Assembly (NCBI GenBank): GCA_964618845.1 | Contig: CAZUCU010000003.1 | Span: 1 to 40,520, forward strand | Length of the DNA: 40,520 bases | Direction: 5' to 3' | Source: CAZUCU01 sp964618845 | Lineage (GTDB): Bacteria > Patescibacteriota > Minisyncoccia > Phycocordibacterales > JAACPR01 | Part shown: piece by piece, positions 32,047-40,515 of the stretch | Numbering within the stretch: position 1 is the stretch's first letter | Layout of the letters: each line of letters opens with the position of its first letter | Notes under the pieces: generated by a model | Seen by the model: the letters and a program-made list of their open reading frames with translations, nothing else | Databases searched by the model: none | Told to the model about the DNA's origin: nothing | Translations under genes and position numbers: made by a program

Positions 32047-35000
32047 TTATTGTTGTTGATTTTCCAAATCAAATTTTTTCATTATTTGATCTTCTATTTC
32101 TTTTGCTTTTTCGTATTTTTTACTTCCAACAAAACCCGTACCAGCAGGTATTACCCTACCAATAATAACATTTTCCTTCAAACCAGACAGATTATCAATG
32201 GAACCTCTAATAGCAGAATTGATCAAAATTCTATTTGTATGTTGGAAAGAAGCAGCTGATAAAAAACTACTTTTTGTCAGTGCAACTTCTGCAATACCCA
32301 AAATTAAAGGATCTGCCTTTGCCTTGATTTCAAATTTTTCATTAATTTGTTCAAAAATATTTTTGTCTAACAAGTCACCAACTGAAAATTCTGTTTCTCC
32401 TGGATCAGTAACTTTCACTCTTGAAAACATTTGTCTAATAATTACTTCAATATGTTTTCGAGAGACCGCTTCTCCTTGAAGTTCATATATTTTGTTAACC
32501 TGACAAATTATATATTCTTGTGTTTTTTCTTTTCCTGCATATTTGAAAAGTTCAGATAAATCTGCAGAACCATCAGTCATAAATTGTCCTTTCAAAACTT
32601 CATCACCAATTTTCACAAGTGGGGCTCTAAGAGCAGAAAAAATATATTCAACATTCTTTTTTGCTTTTGTCGTTGTTTTGGGTGTCAGAATAATTATTTT
32701 ATCTTTACCTTCAGTCCTAATTTCAGAAACAAATCCGTCAACTCGAGCAATTACTGCAGGAGAATTTGGTTTTCTTCTTTCAAATAATTCTTCGACTCGA
32801 GGAAGACCCTGAGTAATATCTCCACCTACAGAAGCAGTACCACCAGCATGAAATGTTCTCATTGTAAGTTGGGTACCAGGTTCACCAATCGCTTGTGCAG
32901 CTACAGTTCCGACCGCTTCACCTACATCTACAAGCTCATTTTTCCCTAAATCAAGTCCATAACACTTAGAACAAATACCATTAACAGAATTACAAGTAAG
33001 AGGAGAAAATACTGTTACTTCATCAACTCCAGCATTTACAATAATTTCCGCATCTTCTTTTGATACAAGATGGTTTTTCTTGAATAATATTTTTTCCTTT
33101 CCATCCTCTATATCTTTTGCCAATACTCTTCCAACTATTTTTCTAAGAATCGGAATTTCTATCCCCGAATCAGAATCTTTCTTAATTATTATGCCTTTCG
33201 TTGTTCCACAATCTTTTTCCGAAATGACAACATCTTGGGCAACCGAAAAAAGTTTTCTTGTTAAATATCCAGCACGCGCAGTATTCAAGGCGATATCAGT
33301 TAACCCTTTTCTAGAACCGTGGGTGGTAGTAAAGTATTCAATTGGAGTTAACCCCTCTTTTGAACAAGATAAAATAGGATATTCAATTGTTTCACCTTTT
33401 GAATTTTGGATTAAACCTTTCATACCTGCCATCTGAGTAATTTGTGAAAGTGATCCTCTTGCTCCGGATTTATACAAGTTATAAACTGATCCATTTTTAT
33501 CCAAGGTGTCTGGGATTGTCTTTTCAACTTGATTTTTTGCACCATGCCATACTTCTATAATTTTTCTATATCTTTCATCATCTGATAAAAATCCTTCTGA
33601 ATACTGATTTTCTATCTCCTTCACTTTTTCTGTTGCAATATCAATTATTTTATATTTACTTTCTGGGATTTGAATATCATCAATTCCCCAAGTTGTTCCA
33701 GATAGAGTTGCATATTTGAATCCAAAGTTTTTAATCCCATCCAAAATTACTGAAACCCCAGAAATTCCATATCGATTAATTATGTCGTCAACAATTTTTT
33801 GCATCTTTTTTTTGTCGATTTCTTCATTTATAAACGAACAGTCTTCTGGTAACACAGCATTGAATAAAATTCTTCCTGCTGTTGTCTCCATAATCTTTTT
33901 ATTGTTTTCAGAATATTTTGTTCCCTCTTTTACTCTAATTAAAATTTTTGCTCTTAAATCAATAATTCCATAATCATAAGCAGTGATTGCCATATTTGGT
34001 CCAGCAAAATATTTTCCTTCGCCTTTTGCTCCTTCTACAATTTTTGTTGTCCAGTAAGTTCCCAAAACTATGTCAAGTGGTTTTGCATAAACCACAGGCT
34101 CACCTGAACCAGGCTTTAAAATATTTTTATCAGCTGCCATAACTTCTCTGGCTTCATATTGAGCAACTTCTGACAAGGGAACATGTACTGCCATCTGGTC
34201 ACCATCAAAGTCAGCATTAAAAGCAGAACAAACAAGTGGATGAACCTGAATAGCATTACCTTCTATTAATATTGGTTTAAATGCCTGAATACCAAGTCTA
34301 TGAAGTGTGGGAGCACGATTTAGAAGAACATATTTATCTTTAATCACTTCTTCCAAAATTTCCCAAACTTCTGGAGTTCCCTCTTCTATAAGTTTTCCAG
34401 CACCTCTCACATTAAATGCAAGTTCTTTTTGCATTAAAACAGAAATCACATACGGTCTAAACAATTCCAAAGCCATTTTTTTGGGCAATCCACACTGATT
34501 TAAATTAAGTGTAGGACCAACAACAATAACTGAACGTCCTGAATAATCCACTCTTTTCCCTAAAAGATTTGACCTAAATAGTCCTCTTTTACCCTTCAGA
34601 TTATCAGCTAAAGATTTTAAAGGTCTTTTTTGTGCTGGATTACTTCCAGCATAAGCTTGATTCCCTCTTCTCATGGAATTATCTATCAAAGAATCAACGG
34701 CTTCCTGTAAAATTCTTTTTTCATTTCGTAGAATTACCTCAGGTGCATTTATTTCTTTTAATTTTTTTAATCTATTATTTCTATTTATTACTCTCCTATA
34801 TAAATCATTTATATCAGAAGTGGCCGATCGTCCACCATCAAGAGCAACCATTGGCCTAATTGATGGAGGAATAACAGGTAGTTTTGTCATAAACATCCAC
34901 TCTGGTCGGATGTTTGATTTAATCATGGATTTAATTAAACTGATTCTTTTGTTTATTTTTTCCCTATTTACACCAGAAGCTTCTTCTTTTTTGGATTCTA

Positions 35001-35706
35001 ATTTTTCTAAAAGCTTTTCTAAATTGATCTCTTTAAAGATTTTGTGTATGGCTTCTGCACCTATTTCTGCTTCAAATAAAGTTGAATATTTCATTGAATA
35101 TTTCAAATACATAACTTCATCCAAAACTGTACCCTTTTGAATCATATCAATTTCTTTTTTTGTATCAGAAAATAATTTTTTTAAAGCATCTTTTGTTTTT
35201 TGATCTTGAACATTTTTGGTCTTAGATTTAAATTCGGATTCAAGTTCATTTAAAAATTTATTTCTTTCCTCTTCATTAACAGAGATAATTAAATACCCAG
35301 CAAAATAGACAACTTTTTCTAAATCGGCAGGATTCATTCCAAGAATTAAAGAAATTCTTGATGGCATTGATTTTAAAAACCAAATATGAGCAACGGGAGT
35401 AGCTAAATCTATATGCCCCATTCTTTCCCTTCTAACTATTGCTCTAGTTATTTCTACACCACATTTCTCACAGACAACACCTTTATACCTAATCCCTTTA
35501 TATTTTCCACAATAACATTCATAGTCTTTTTCTGGACCAAAAATCTTTTCATCAAAAAGACCGTTCTTTTCACTTCTCTGTGTTCTATAATTTACAGTTT
35601 CTGGTTTTGTAACTTCTCCATTGGACCATTCCAATATTTGTTCGGGAGACGCTAACTTCAAACTAATTTGATCAAAATTATTTACATTTGTTTTTATATT
35701 TTTCAT
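32047..35706 (-). CDS. rpoC: RNA polymerase beta' subunit
   Basis: Forms the catalytic centre with RpoB. The N-terminal zinc site is YECYCGKYKG ... CEKCG (about residues 62-82). The active-site magnesium loop NADFDGDQMAVHVPLS is near 497-512. The second zinc site combines DCGTTKG with CNSVNGICSKCYG (about 910-922), and the trigger-loop region is in EPGTQLTMRTFHAGG. Length 1219 is compact but complete in conserved blocks. It begins 21 bases after the rpoB stop and has no evident ribosome-binding site. Confidence 0.98.
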   Translation of the reverse strand: MKNIKTNVNNFDQISLKLASPEQILEWSNGEVTKPETVNYRTQRSEKNGLFDEKIFGPEKDYECYCGKYKGIRYKGVVCEKCGVEITRAIVRRERMGHIDLATPVAHIWFLKSMPSRISLILGMNPADLEKVVYFAGYLIISVNEEERNKFLNELESEFKSKTKNVQDQKTKDALKKLFSDTKKEIDMIQKGTVLDEVMYLKYSMKYSTLFEAEIGAEAIHKIFKEINLEKLLEKLESKKEEASGVNREKINKRISLIKSMIKSNIRPEWMFMTKLPVIPPSIRPMVALDGGRSATSDINDLYRRVINRNNRLKKLKEINAPEVILRNEKRILQEAVDSLIDNSMRRGNQAYAGSNPAQKRPLKSLADNLKGKRGLFRSNLLGKRVDYSGRSVIVVGPTLNLNQCGLPKKMALELFRPYVISVLMQKELAFNVRGAGKLIEEGTPEVWEILEEVIKDKYVLLNRAPTLHRLGIQAFKPILIEGNAIQVHPLVCSAFNADFDGDQMAVHVPLSEVAQYEAREVMAADKNILKPGSGEPVVYAKPLDIVLGTYWTTKIVEGAKGEGKYFAGPNMAITAYDYGIIDLRAKILIRVKEGTKYSENNKKIMETTAGRILFNAVLPEDCSFINEEIDKKKMQKIVDDIINRYGISGVSVILDGIKNFGFKYATLSGTTWGIDDIQIPESKYKIIDIATEKVKEIENQYSEGFLSDDERYRKIIEVWHGAKNQVEKTIPDTLDKNGSVYNLYKSGARGSLSQITQMAGMKGLIQNSKGETIEYPILSCSKEGLTPIEYFTTTHGSRKGLTDIALNTARAGYLTRKLFSVAQDVVISEKDCGTTKGIIIKKDSDSGIEIPILRKIVGRVLAKDIEDGKEKILFKKNHLVSKEDAEIIVNAGVDEVTVFSPLTCNSVNGICSKCYGLDLGKNELVDVGEAVGTVAAQAIGEPGTQLTMRTFHAGGTASVGGDITQGLPRVEELFERRKPNSPAVIARVDGFVSEIRTEGKDKIIILTPKTTTKAKKNVEYIFSALRAPLVKIGDEVLKGQFMTDGSADLSELFKYAGKEKTQEYIICQVNKIYELQGEAVSRKHIEVIIRQMFSRVKVTDPGETEFSVGDLLDKNIFEQINEKFEIKAKADPLILGIAEVALTKSSFLSAASFQHTNRILINSAIRGSIDNLSGLKENVIIGRVIPAGTGFVGSKKYEKAKEIEDQIMKKFDLENQQQ

Positions 35707-35727
35707 AATAATTATTGGTGTTATCTA

Positions 35728-38700
35728 TTAATTTTTTGAATCTTCTTCCAACCTCACATCAAGACCAAGACCTTTTAGATTATTTAGTAAAACACTAAAA
35801 GATGCTGGGATATTTGATTGTGTAATAGGTTCTCCCTTCACAATTGAATCAAAAGCAGCCGATCGACCCATTATGTCGTCTGATTTATAAGTTAACATCT
35901 CTCTAAGTATGTGAGCTGCACCATGACCAAGTAACGCCCAGACTTCCATTTCTCCAAATCTTTGTCCCCCGCTTTGTGCCCTACCACCCAGTGGTTGTTG
36001 AGTAATTAGAGAATATGGACCAGTTGATCTCATATGAATTTTATCTTCAACCATATGATGGAGCTTAAGCATATACATATATCCTACAGCAATATCTTGG
36101 TCAAATTTTTCTCCTGTTCTCCCATCATAAAGTGGCATTTTTCCTGATCTATTAAAACCGGCTTTTTCAAGTTCTTCTTTTATTTCTTCTGTGGTTGCAC
36201 CACCAAAAGCAGGAACAATTGCTTGATAATTTAATGTATTAGCTGCCAACCCAAGATGGAGTTCCAAAATTTGTCCAAGATTCATTCGAGACGGAACTCC
36301 AAGCGGTGTAAGAATTATGTCAACCGGTCTTCCATCCTCCATAAAAGGCATCTCTTCTTCTGGAAGAATTCTAGAAATTACACCTTTGTTTCCATGTCTT
36401 CCTGCAAGTTTATCTCCTACTTGAATATTTCTAAGTTGTGCAATTTCGATATGAATTCTTTTTAGAATTCCCGACTCCATTTTATCTCCATTTTGTCTTG
36501 AAAAGATTTTTATTCCAATTATCCTGCCCTGCATACCACCCTCCACTCTTTGTGATGTGTCCTTTACATCTCTTGCCTTGTCTCCAAAAATTGATCGCAA
36601 AAGTCGTTCTTCTGGTGTAAGTTGGGTTTCGCCCTTAGGTGTAATTTTCCCAACCAAAATATCACCTGGTTTTACCTCTGCACCAATTCTAATAATTCCT
36701 TCGGCATCCAAGTTCTTTAATTTATTTTCAGAAACATTTGGGATATCTGGTGTTGTTTGTTCCGGACCAAGTTTAGTATCTCGAACACTAATAACGACCT
36801 CTTCCATATGAACAGATGAAAGAGTTGAATCTTTTATTAATCTTTGAGAAAGAATTATTGCATCTTCATAATTTGATCCAGACCAAGACATAAAGGCAAC
36901 CAAAAGATTTTTTCCTAATGCAATTTGTCCATTTTCGGTAGAACTGGTATCTGCCAAAAGTTCTCCTTTCTTTACTTTTTGCCCCATAGAAACAACAGGT
37001 CTTTGGTGTCTTAAAACAAAACTATTTGTTCTTTCAAAAGAATCCAAAAGGTGGGTATAAATTTTGTTTTTACTATCAGTAACTTCAATTTTTCTCGCAT
37101 CAACATAAGTCACGATACCAGACTCTTCTGATCTTTCTAATCTAGAAGATTGAGTCATTACCAACTCTTCTGTTCCCGTAGCAACAAGTGGCGCCTCTGA
37201 GCACAAGATAGGGACTGCTTGTTTTTGCATATTTGATGCCATGAGTGCTCTATTTGCTTCATCGTGATTAAGAAACGGAATCATAGAGGCCGCAATAGAA
37301 AATGCTTGATTTGTGGCGACATCCATAAAATCCACCTTACTACTTTTTACAATACTTGGTTTCCCATTATGTCTAACATTCACATATTTATTTTTGAAAA
37401 ACCCGTTTTCATCTATATCAACAGCAGCATGGGCAATATTGTATCCTTCTTCTTCTAAAGCGTTTAGATAAATTATTTCTTTGGTAACTTTTCCATTTTC
37501 GACTTTCACATATGGAGTTTCAATAAGCCCAAATTCATTGGTTCTTGAATAATTTGTAAATCTAACAATAAGACCAATGTTTTGTCCCTCTGAAGTTTGG
37601 ATGGGACAAATCCTACCATATTGTGATGGGTGAACATCACGTACTTCAAGTCCAGCTCGTTCTCTGGTTAAACCTCCAGGACCAAGTGCAGAAACAGTTC
37701 TTAAATGTTCTATTTCGTGAAGAACATTGTCCTGTTGCATAAATTGAGATAATTGATTTGTGGTAAAAAATTCTTTTATTCGAGCCTGTAAGGGTCTTGG
37801 AGAAATAAAATTCACAGGCAATGTAGTATCTGATTCAATGGTAGACATTCTATTTTGAATATTTCTTTTTACTTGAGTCATACCCGTTCTGATTTTTTGT
37901 TGAAGCATTTCTCCAACAAATCTGACTCTCCTTGAACCCATATGATCAATATCATCAGGTTCGCTGTGAATATCTTTGTTTAATTCAGTTATGTGTTTAA
38001 AAATAATCACAATGTCATCCAATGTAATTAATCTTTTTTCTAAAGATTTATCATCAGTAGGTAGACCAAATCTATTGTTAAATTTAAATCTACCTACCTT
38101 AGAAAAATCATACCTTTCTTCACAAATAATAGAACTAACAAAATCTTTTGCATTTTCTGGTGTTGCCAAGTCTCCATCCCTAAGTCTTTTATAAATATCA
38201 AGATAAGCATCATCTAAGTTTTTTACTTCATCTCTGTTTAGGGTTTTTCTAACAGCTTCTTCTGTATCTTTATCTTTTTTAAATAGTCTCAAAATATCTT
38301 CATCTGTTGAAGCACCCAAGACTCTCAAAAATGTTGTTGCTAAAAATTTTCGATTTTTATCAATCCTAACATAAAAGAGACCGTGTTGATCGGTCTCAAA
38401 TTCTATCCATGCACCACGTGAAGGAATAATTTTTGCTCCAAAAAAATTTCTTCCTTTGATATCGTTTGCTGTAAAAATTACCCCAAAAGATCTTGCAAGT
38501 TGTGGGACAATTACTCTTTCAATTCCGTTAATAATAAAAGTCCCGTGCTTGGTCATTAGCGGAAAATCAGCTATAAATATTTCTTGCTCTTTTGTAGAAT
38601 TTAAAGTTTTATTGAGAAGTTTCACCCTAACCTTCATAGATGCTTCATAGGTAAGCTTATTTCTTTTAGTATATTTTTCATCAAATTTTGCCTCGTCTAA

Positions 38701-38922
38701 ATCAAAACTCAAAAAATCCATTTCAAATTTTTTTCCGGAATAATCGATTATTGGTGAAAATTCTTTTAAAACTTGCTGTATTCCATCTTTTATAAGCCAT
38801 TTATACGATTCAACCTGACCTTCAAATAAATTTGGCAAATCAAGTAAAGGCTTTTTGTATTTTGTAAAATACTTCTTTTGTCTCTTGCCCACATTATCAA
38901 GAGATAACAATTTTGTCTCCAT
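35728..38922 (-). CDS. rpoB: RNA polymerase beta subunit
   Basis: The second large core subunit, 1064 residues. The rifampicin-pocket region is visible: SQFMQQDNVLHEIEHLRTVSALGPGGL (cited as FMQQDN and HLRTVSALGPGGL), near residue 395. MSWSGSNYEDAIILSQRL is near 675, GRHGNKGVISRILPEEEMP near 845, and GGRAQSGGQRFGEMEVWAL near 985. The length is shorter than the E. coli protein (1342), reflecting loss of lineage-specific inserts. The ATG at 38922 has a strong AAAGGGGTT site 11 bases upstream, which is unusual in this window. It heads rpoB-rpoC-dnaG-rpoD. Confidence 0.98.
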   Translation of the reverse strand: METKLLSLDNVGKRQKKYFTKYKKPLLDLPNLFEGQVESYKWLIKDGIQQVLKEFSPIIDYSGKKFEMDFLSFDLDEAKFDEKYTKRNKLTYEASMKVRVKLLNKTLNSTKEQEIFIADFPLMTKHGTFIINGIERVIVPQLARSFGVIFTANDIKGRNFFGAKIIPSRGAWIEFETDQHGLFYVRIDKNRKFLATTFLRVLGASTDEDILRLFKKDKDTEEAVRKTLNRDEVKNLDDAYLDIYKRLRDGDLATPENAKDFVSSIICEERYDFSKVGRFKFNNRFGLPTDDKSLEKRLITLDDIVIIFKHITELNKDIHSEPDDIDHMGSRRVRFVGEMLQQKIRTGMTQVKRNIQNRMSTIESDTTLPVNFISPRPLQARIKEFFTTNQLSQFMQQDNVLHEIEHLRTVSALGPGGLTRERAGLEVRDVHPSQYGRICPIQTSEGQNIGLIVRFTNYSRTNEFGLIETPYVKVENGKVTKEIIYLNALEEEGYNIAHAAVDIDENGFFKNKYVNVRHNGKPSIVKSSKVDFMDVATNQAFSIAASMIPFLNHDEANRALMASNMQKQAVPILCSEAPLVATGTEELVMTQSSRLERSEESGIVTYVDARKIEVTDSKNKIYTHLLDSFERTNSFVLRHQRPVVSMGQKVKKGELLADTSSTENGQIALGKNLLVAFMSWSGSNYEDAIILSQRLIKDSTLSSVHMEEVVISVRDTKLGPEQTTPDIPNVSENKLKNLDAEGIIRIGAEVKPGDILVGKITPKGETQLTPEERLLRSIFGDKARDVKDTSQRVEGGMQGRIIGIKIFSRQNGDKMESGILKRIHIEIAQLRNIQVGDKLAGRHGNKGVISRILPEEEMPFMEDGRPVDIILTPLGVPSRMNLGQILELHLGLAANTLNYQAIVPAFGGATTEEIKEELEKAGFNRSGKMPLYDGRTGEKFDQDIAVGYMYMLKLHHMVEDKIHMRSTGPYSLITQQPLGGRAQSGGQRFGEMEVWALLGHGAAHILREMLTYKSDDIMGRSAAFDSIVKGEPITQSNIPASFSVLLNNLKGLGLDVRLEEDSKN

Positions 38923-39075
38923 ATATTATTTAACCCCTTTAATTTATTAATTACGTAAAAAATAGACAACAATACAATACCTCCACATTAGTGAAACTAT
39001 GTTGTCTTATACTTTATTAATGTTTTTTAAAAATAAAAACCTAAATTTAAATCCTAAACTCAATCTATATTATGT
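38923..39075 (-). promoter_or_regulatory. rpoB 5' leader with AAAGGGG ribosome-binding site and possible attenuator
   Basis: Leader of about 150 bases. TGTTGTC/GACAACA arms (38965-38971 with 39000-39006) form a stem followed on the - strand by TATTTTTTACG, an attenuator-like layout. The AAAGGGG site is at 38934-38940. There are no L10-type ribosomal genes upstream, so leader control is inferred from structure alone. Confidence 0.4.
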
Positions 39076-39104
39076 ATGTTAAGGGATGCTGAATTAAAAG
39101 TCAA
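39076..39104 (-). promoter_or_regulatory. Promoter of the rpoB-rpoC-dnaG-rpoD operon
   Basis: TTGACT (39099-39104), 17-base spacer, TAACAT (39076-39081). It has good consensus and spacing and lies between an inverted-repeat element and the leader. Confidence 0.65.
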
Positions 39105-39115
39105 GGACATACTTC

Positions 39116-39227
39116 GGGAAACTTAGTGTATAAACGTTTCCTCGAAACTCGTTGCTTTTTGGCAGTATAAAACAGCCAAAAATCTAACTCAAACACTCTC
39201 GGACAACATTTATACACTAAGTTTCCC
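39116..39227. repeat. 112-bp element with perfect 19-bp terminal inverted repeats
   Basis: GGGAAACTTAGTGTATAAA (39116-39134) is exactly complementary to 39209-39227. An internal 8-bp hairpin TTTTTGGC/GCCAAAAA (39156-39163 with 39175-39182) lies inside. Only TTC is repeated outside both ends. It has the size and shape of a MITE or a large regulatory hairpin and no coding potential. It sits between the trmD terminator and the rpoB promoter. Confidence 0.85.
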
Positions 39228-39292
39228 TTCGCTTAAAAGAAAACGAGTATTCTCACTAAATATTTATTAACTTTATTTCCCTCCACTAAAAA

Positions 39293-39332
39293 GAATAGCT
39301 CCGACGAGAGCAAACTCTCGTCGGAGCTATTC
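39293..39332 (-). terminator. Terminator of the khpA-trmD operon
   Basis: Perfect 18-bp inverted repeat, GAATAGCTCCGACGAGAG (39293-39310) with 39315-39332, CAAA loop, followed by a TTCTTTTT tract on the - strand. It begins 4 bases past the trmD stop. Confidence 0.92.
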
Positions 39333-39335
39333 AAA

Positions 39336-40025
39336 TTATTTTTTGTTTTTAACATTTTTCCTCCAATTTTCTATTTCTGCATGATTGCCACCAAGTAAAA
39401 CTTTAGGAACAAAATATTCTTTTCCTTTATATTTGAATTTTTCTGGTCGAGTATAAACATTTGGACTTGCCACGCGATTCTCTTCGATAGATTCATTACT
39501 ACCAAGTACACCTCTTACTTGCCTTGAGATTGTATCAATAATTATCATCGCTGGAATTTCACCACCCGTTAAAACAAAATCTCCAACTGAAAATTCTTCG
39601 CCTTTCCAAACTTCTTTTACTCTCGCATCAATTCCCTCATATCGCCCACACACAATCACAACATCTTTAAATTTTTCTGAAAAAATTTTGGCATTAACAT
39701 TTGTATATTTTTTGGCATTTGGAGATAAATATATTATTTTTACTTTTTTCTTTTTTTCTACTGCTTTTTTGATTGCTTTAATCACAGGTAAGGCTCTTAT
39801 AATCATTCCCGGACCTCCGCCATACGGTTTATCATCTACTCTCTTTTCGCTTTTCACTTTTTTGCCCGGCGTGGCTTTGGCGTAATGAGATCGCTTTTCG
39901 CTAAAATCCTTGGGGTCATAAAATTTAACTTTTATTTTTTTATCAAAAATTGCTCTCTTCAAAATAGAAGTTTTAAGATATGAATCAAAAGATTTTGGAA
40001 ATAATGTAATTATATGAAATGTCAT
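39336..40025 (-). CDS. trmD: tRNA (guanine-37-N1)-methyltransferase TrmD with repeat insertion
   Basis: Methylates G37 next to the anticodon, preventing frameshifts. This is a SPOUT fold with about 229 residues: MTFHIITLFPKSFDSYL at the start, KPYGGGPGMIIRALP near 64-78, IVCGRYEGIDARVKE near 115-130 and FSVGDFVLTGGEIPAMIIID near 135-155 (trefoil-knot AdoMet site). Residues about 41-62 (SHYAKATPGKKVKSEKR) are an insertion where relatives have only a few residues before VDDKPYGGG. The start at 40025 is set by the family; the frame upstream to 40115 runs through a repeat hairpin. Directly follows khpA with no rimM between. Confidence 0.96.
   Translation of the reverse strand: MTFHIITLFPKSFDSYLKTSILKRAIFDKKIKVKFYDPKDFSEKRSHYAKATPGKKVKSEKRVDDKPYGGGPGMIIRALPVIKAIKKAVEKKKKVKIIYLSPNAKKYTNVNAKIFSEKFKDVVIVCGRYEGIDARVKEVWKGEEFSVGDFVLTGGEIPAMIIIDTISRQVRGVLGSNESIEENRVASPNVYTRPEKFKYKGKEYFVPKVLLGGNHAEIENWRKNVKNKK
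39838..39902. repeat. In-frame repeat insertion in trmD
   Basis: Contains CTCTTTTCGCTTTTCAC and CGCTTTTCGC flanking a GC-rich stretch (GCCCGGCGTGGCTTTGGCG). It encodes HYAKATPGKK and KVKSEKR, in a loop before the conserved VDDKPYGGG. Confidence 0.65.
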
Positions 40026-40043
40026 GCGTATATAGTAAGAAGT

Positions 40044-40088
40044 AAAAAGAAAAAAGCAAGAAGTTATTCTTCTCGCTTCTTTCTTTTT
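40044..40088 (-). terminator. Hairpin between khpA and trmD (terminator or attenuator)
   Basis: Twenty-base arms (40044-40063 with 40069-40088, two G-U pairs) around a 5-base loop. On the - strand it ends in CTTTTTTCTTTTTACTT. It would stop or dampen transcription from khpA into trmD. A second weaker stem (40094-40099 with 40114-40119) precedes it. Confidence 0.6.
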
Positions 40089-40132
40089 ATTTGTCCCGTA
40101 ATCAATATACTTCACGGGATTTTTTGTCAGAA

Positions 40133-40438
40133 TTACATTTCCAAAGCATCCACTGCTTCATCAACTGTTCTAACTCCACCATTTGTTTTACCATCTGGTT
40201 CATTGATCTTTAGGTTAACCCGAGCATTGTTTTTCATACCAACAACTCTTAAAAGAGTTCTGATAGCCTTTGCGGTGTTACCATCTCGTCCAATAATTTT
40301 TCCCATATCTTCTTGGTCAACTTTTAGAGTAAGTAATACTCCCATCTCATCGACTGTTCTGTTGATTTCAACTTTATCTGGTTTATCAACAAGTGTCTTA
40401 ACAACATATTCAAGAAATTCTTGATCCAATTCTTTCAT
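40133..40438 (-). CDS. khpA: KH-domain RNA-binding protein KhpA (YlqC-like)
   Basis: The 101-residue protein carries a single type II KH domain. The GxxG loop is in KIIGRDGNTAKAIRTLLRVVG (cited as IGRDGNTAKAIRTLL), near residues 48-62. The N-terminus LDQEFLEYVVKTLVDKPDKV matches KhpA. Family members bind mRNAs, often with a KhpB partner, and influence cell division and wall synthesis in Firmicutes. In many genomes khpA lies in the rpsP-khpA-rimM-trmD block; here only khpA-trmD remains visible. A 20-residue C-terminal extension (TNGGVRTVDEAVDALEM) follows the KH domain. The promoter with a downstream palindrome is described separately. Confidence 0.92.
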   Translation of the reverse strand: MKELDQEFLEYVVKTLVDKPDKVEINRTVDEMGVLLTLKVDQEDMGKIIGRDGNTAKAIRTLLRVVGMKNNARVNLKINEPDGKTNGGVRTVDEAVDALEM

Positions 40439-40468
40439 TTTATTTATTCATTATCTATATTAAACCGC

Positions 40469-40515
40469 GTGCTATAGCACACACAACCATTATACTATAA
40501 AAAAATGAGAAGCAA
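40469..40515 (-). promoter_or_regulatory. Promoter of khpA with palindrome at the predicted start site
   Basis: TTGCTT (40510-40515), 15-base spacer, TATAAT (40489-40494). The perfect palindrome GTGCTATAGCAC (40469-40480) starts at the expected transcription start, placing it in the first bases of the mRNA or under the polymerase. Confidence 0.5.

Noticed and set aside
34673..35140. 155-codon + strand frame
   Set aside because: Opposite-strand shadow of conserved rpoC sequence.
40026..40115. N-terminal extension of TrmD
   Set aside because: It is encoded by the khpA-trmD hairpin, and the family start MTFHIITLFP is at 40025.
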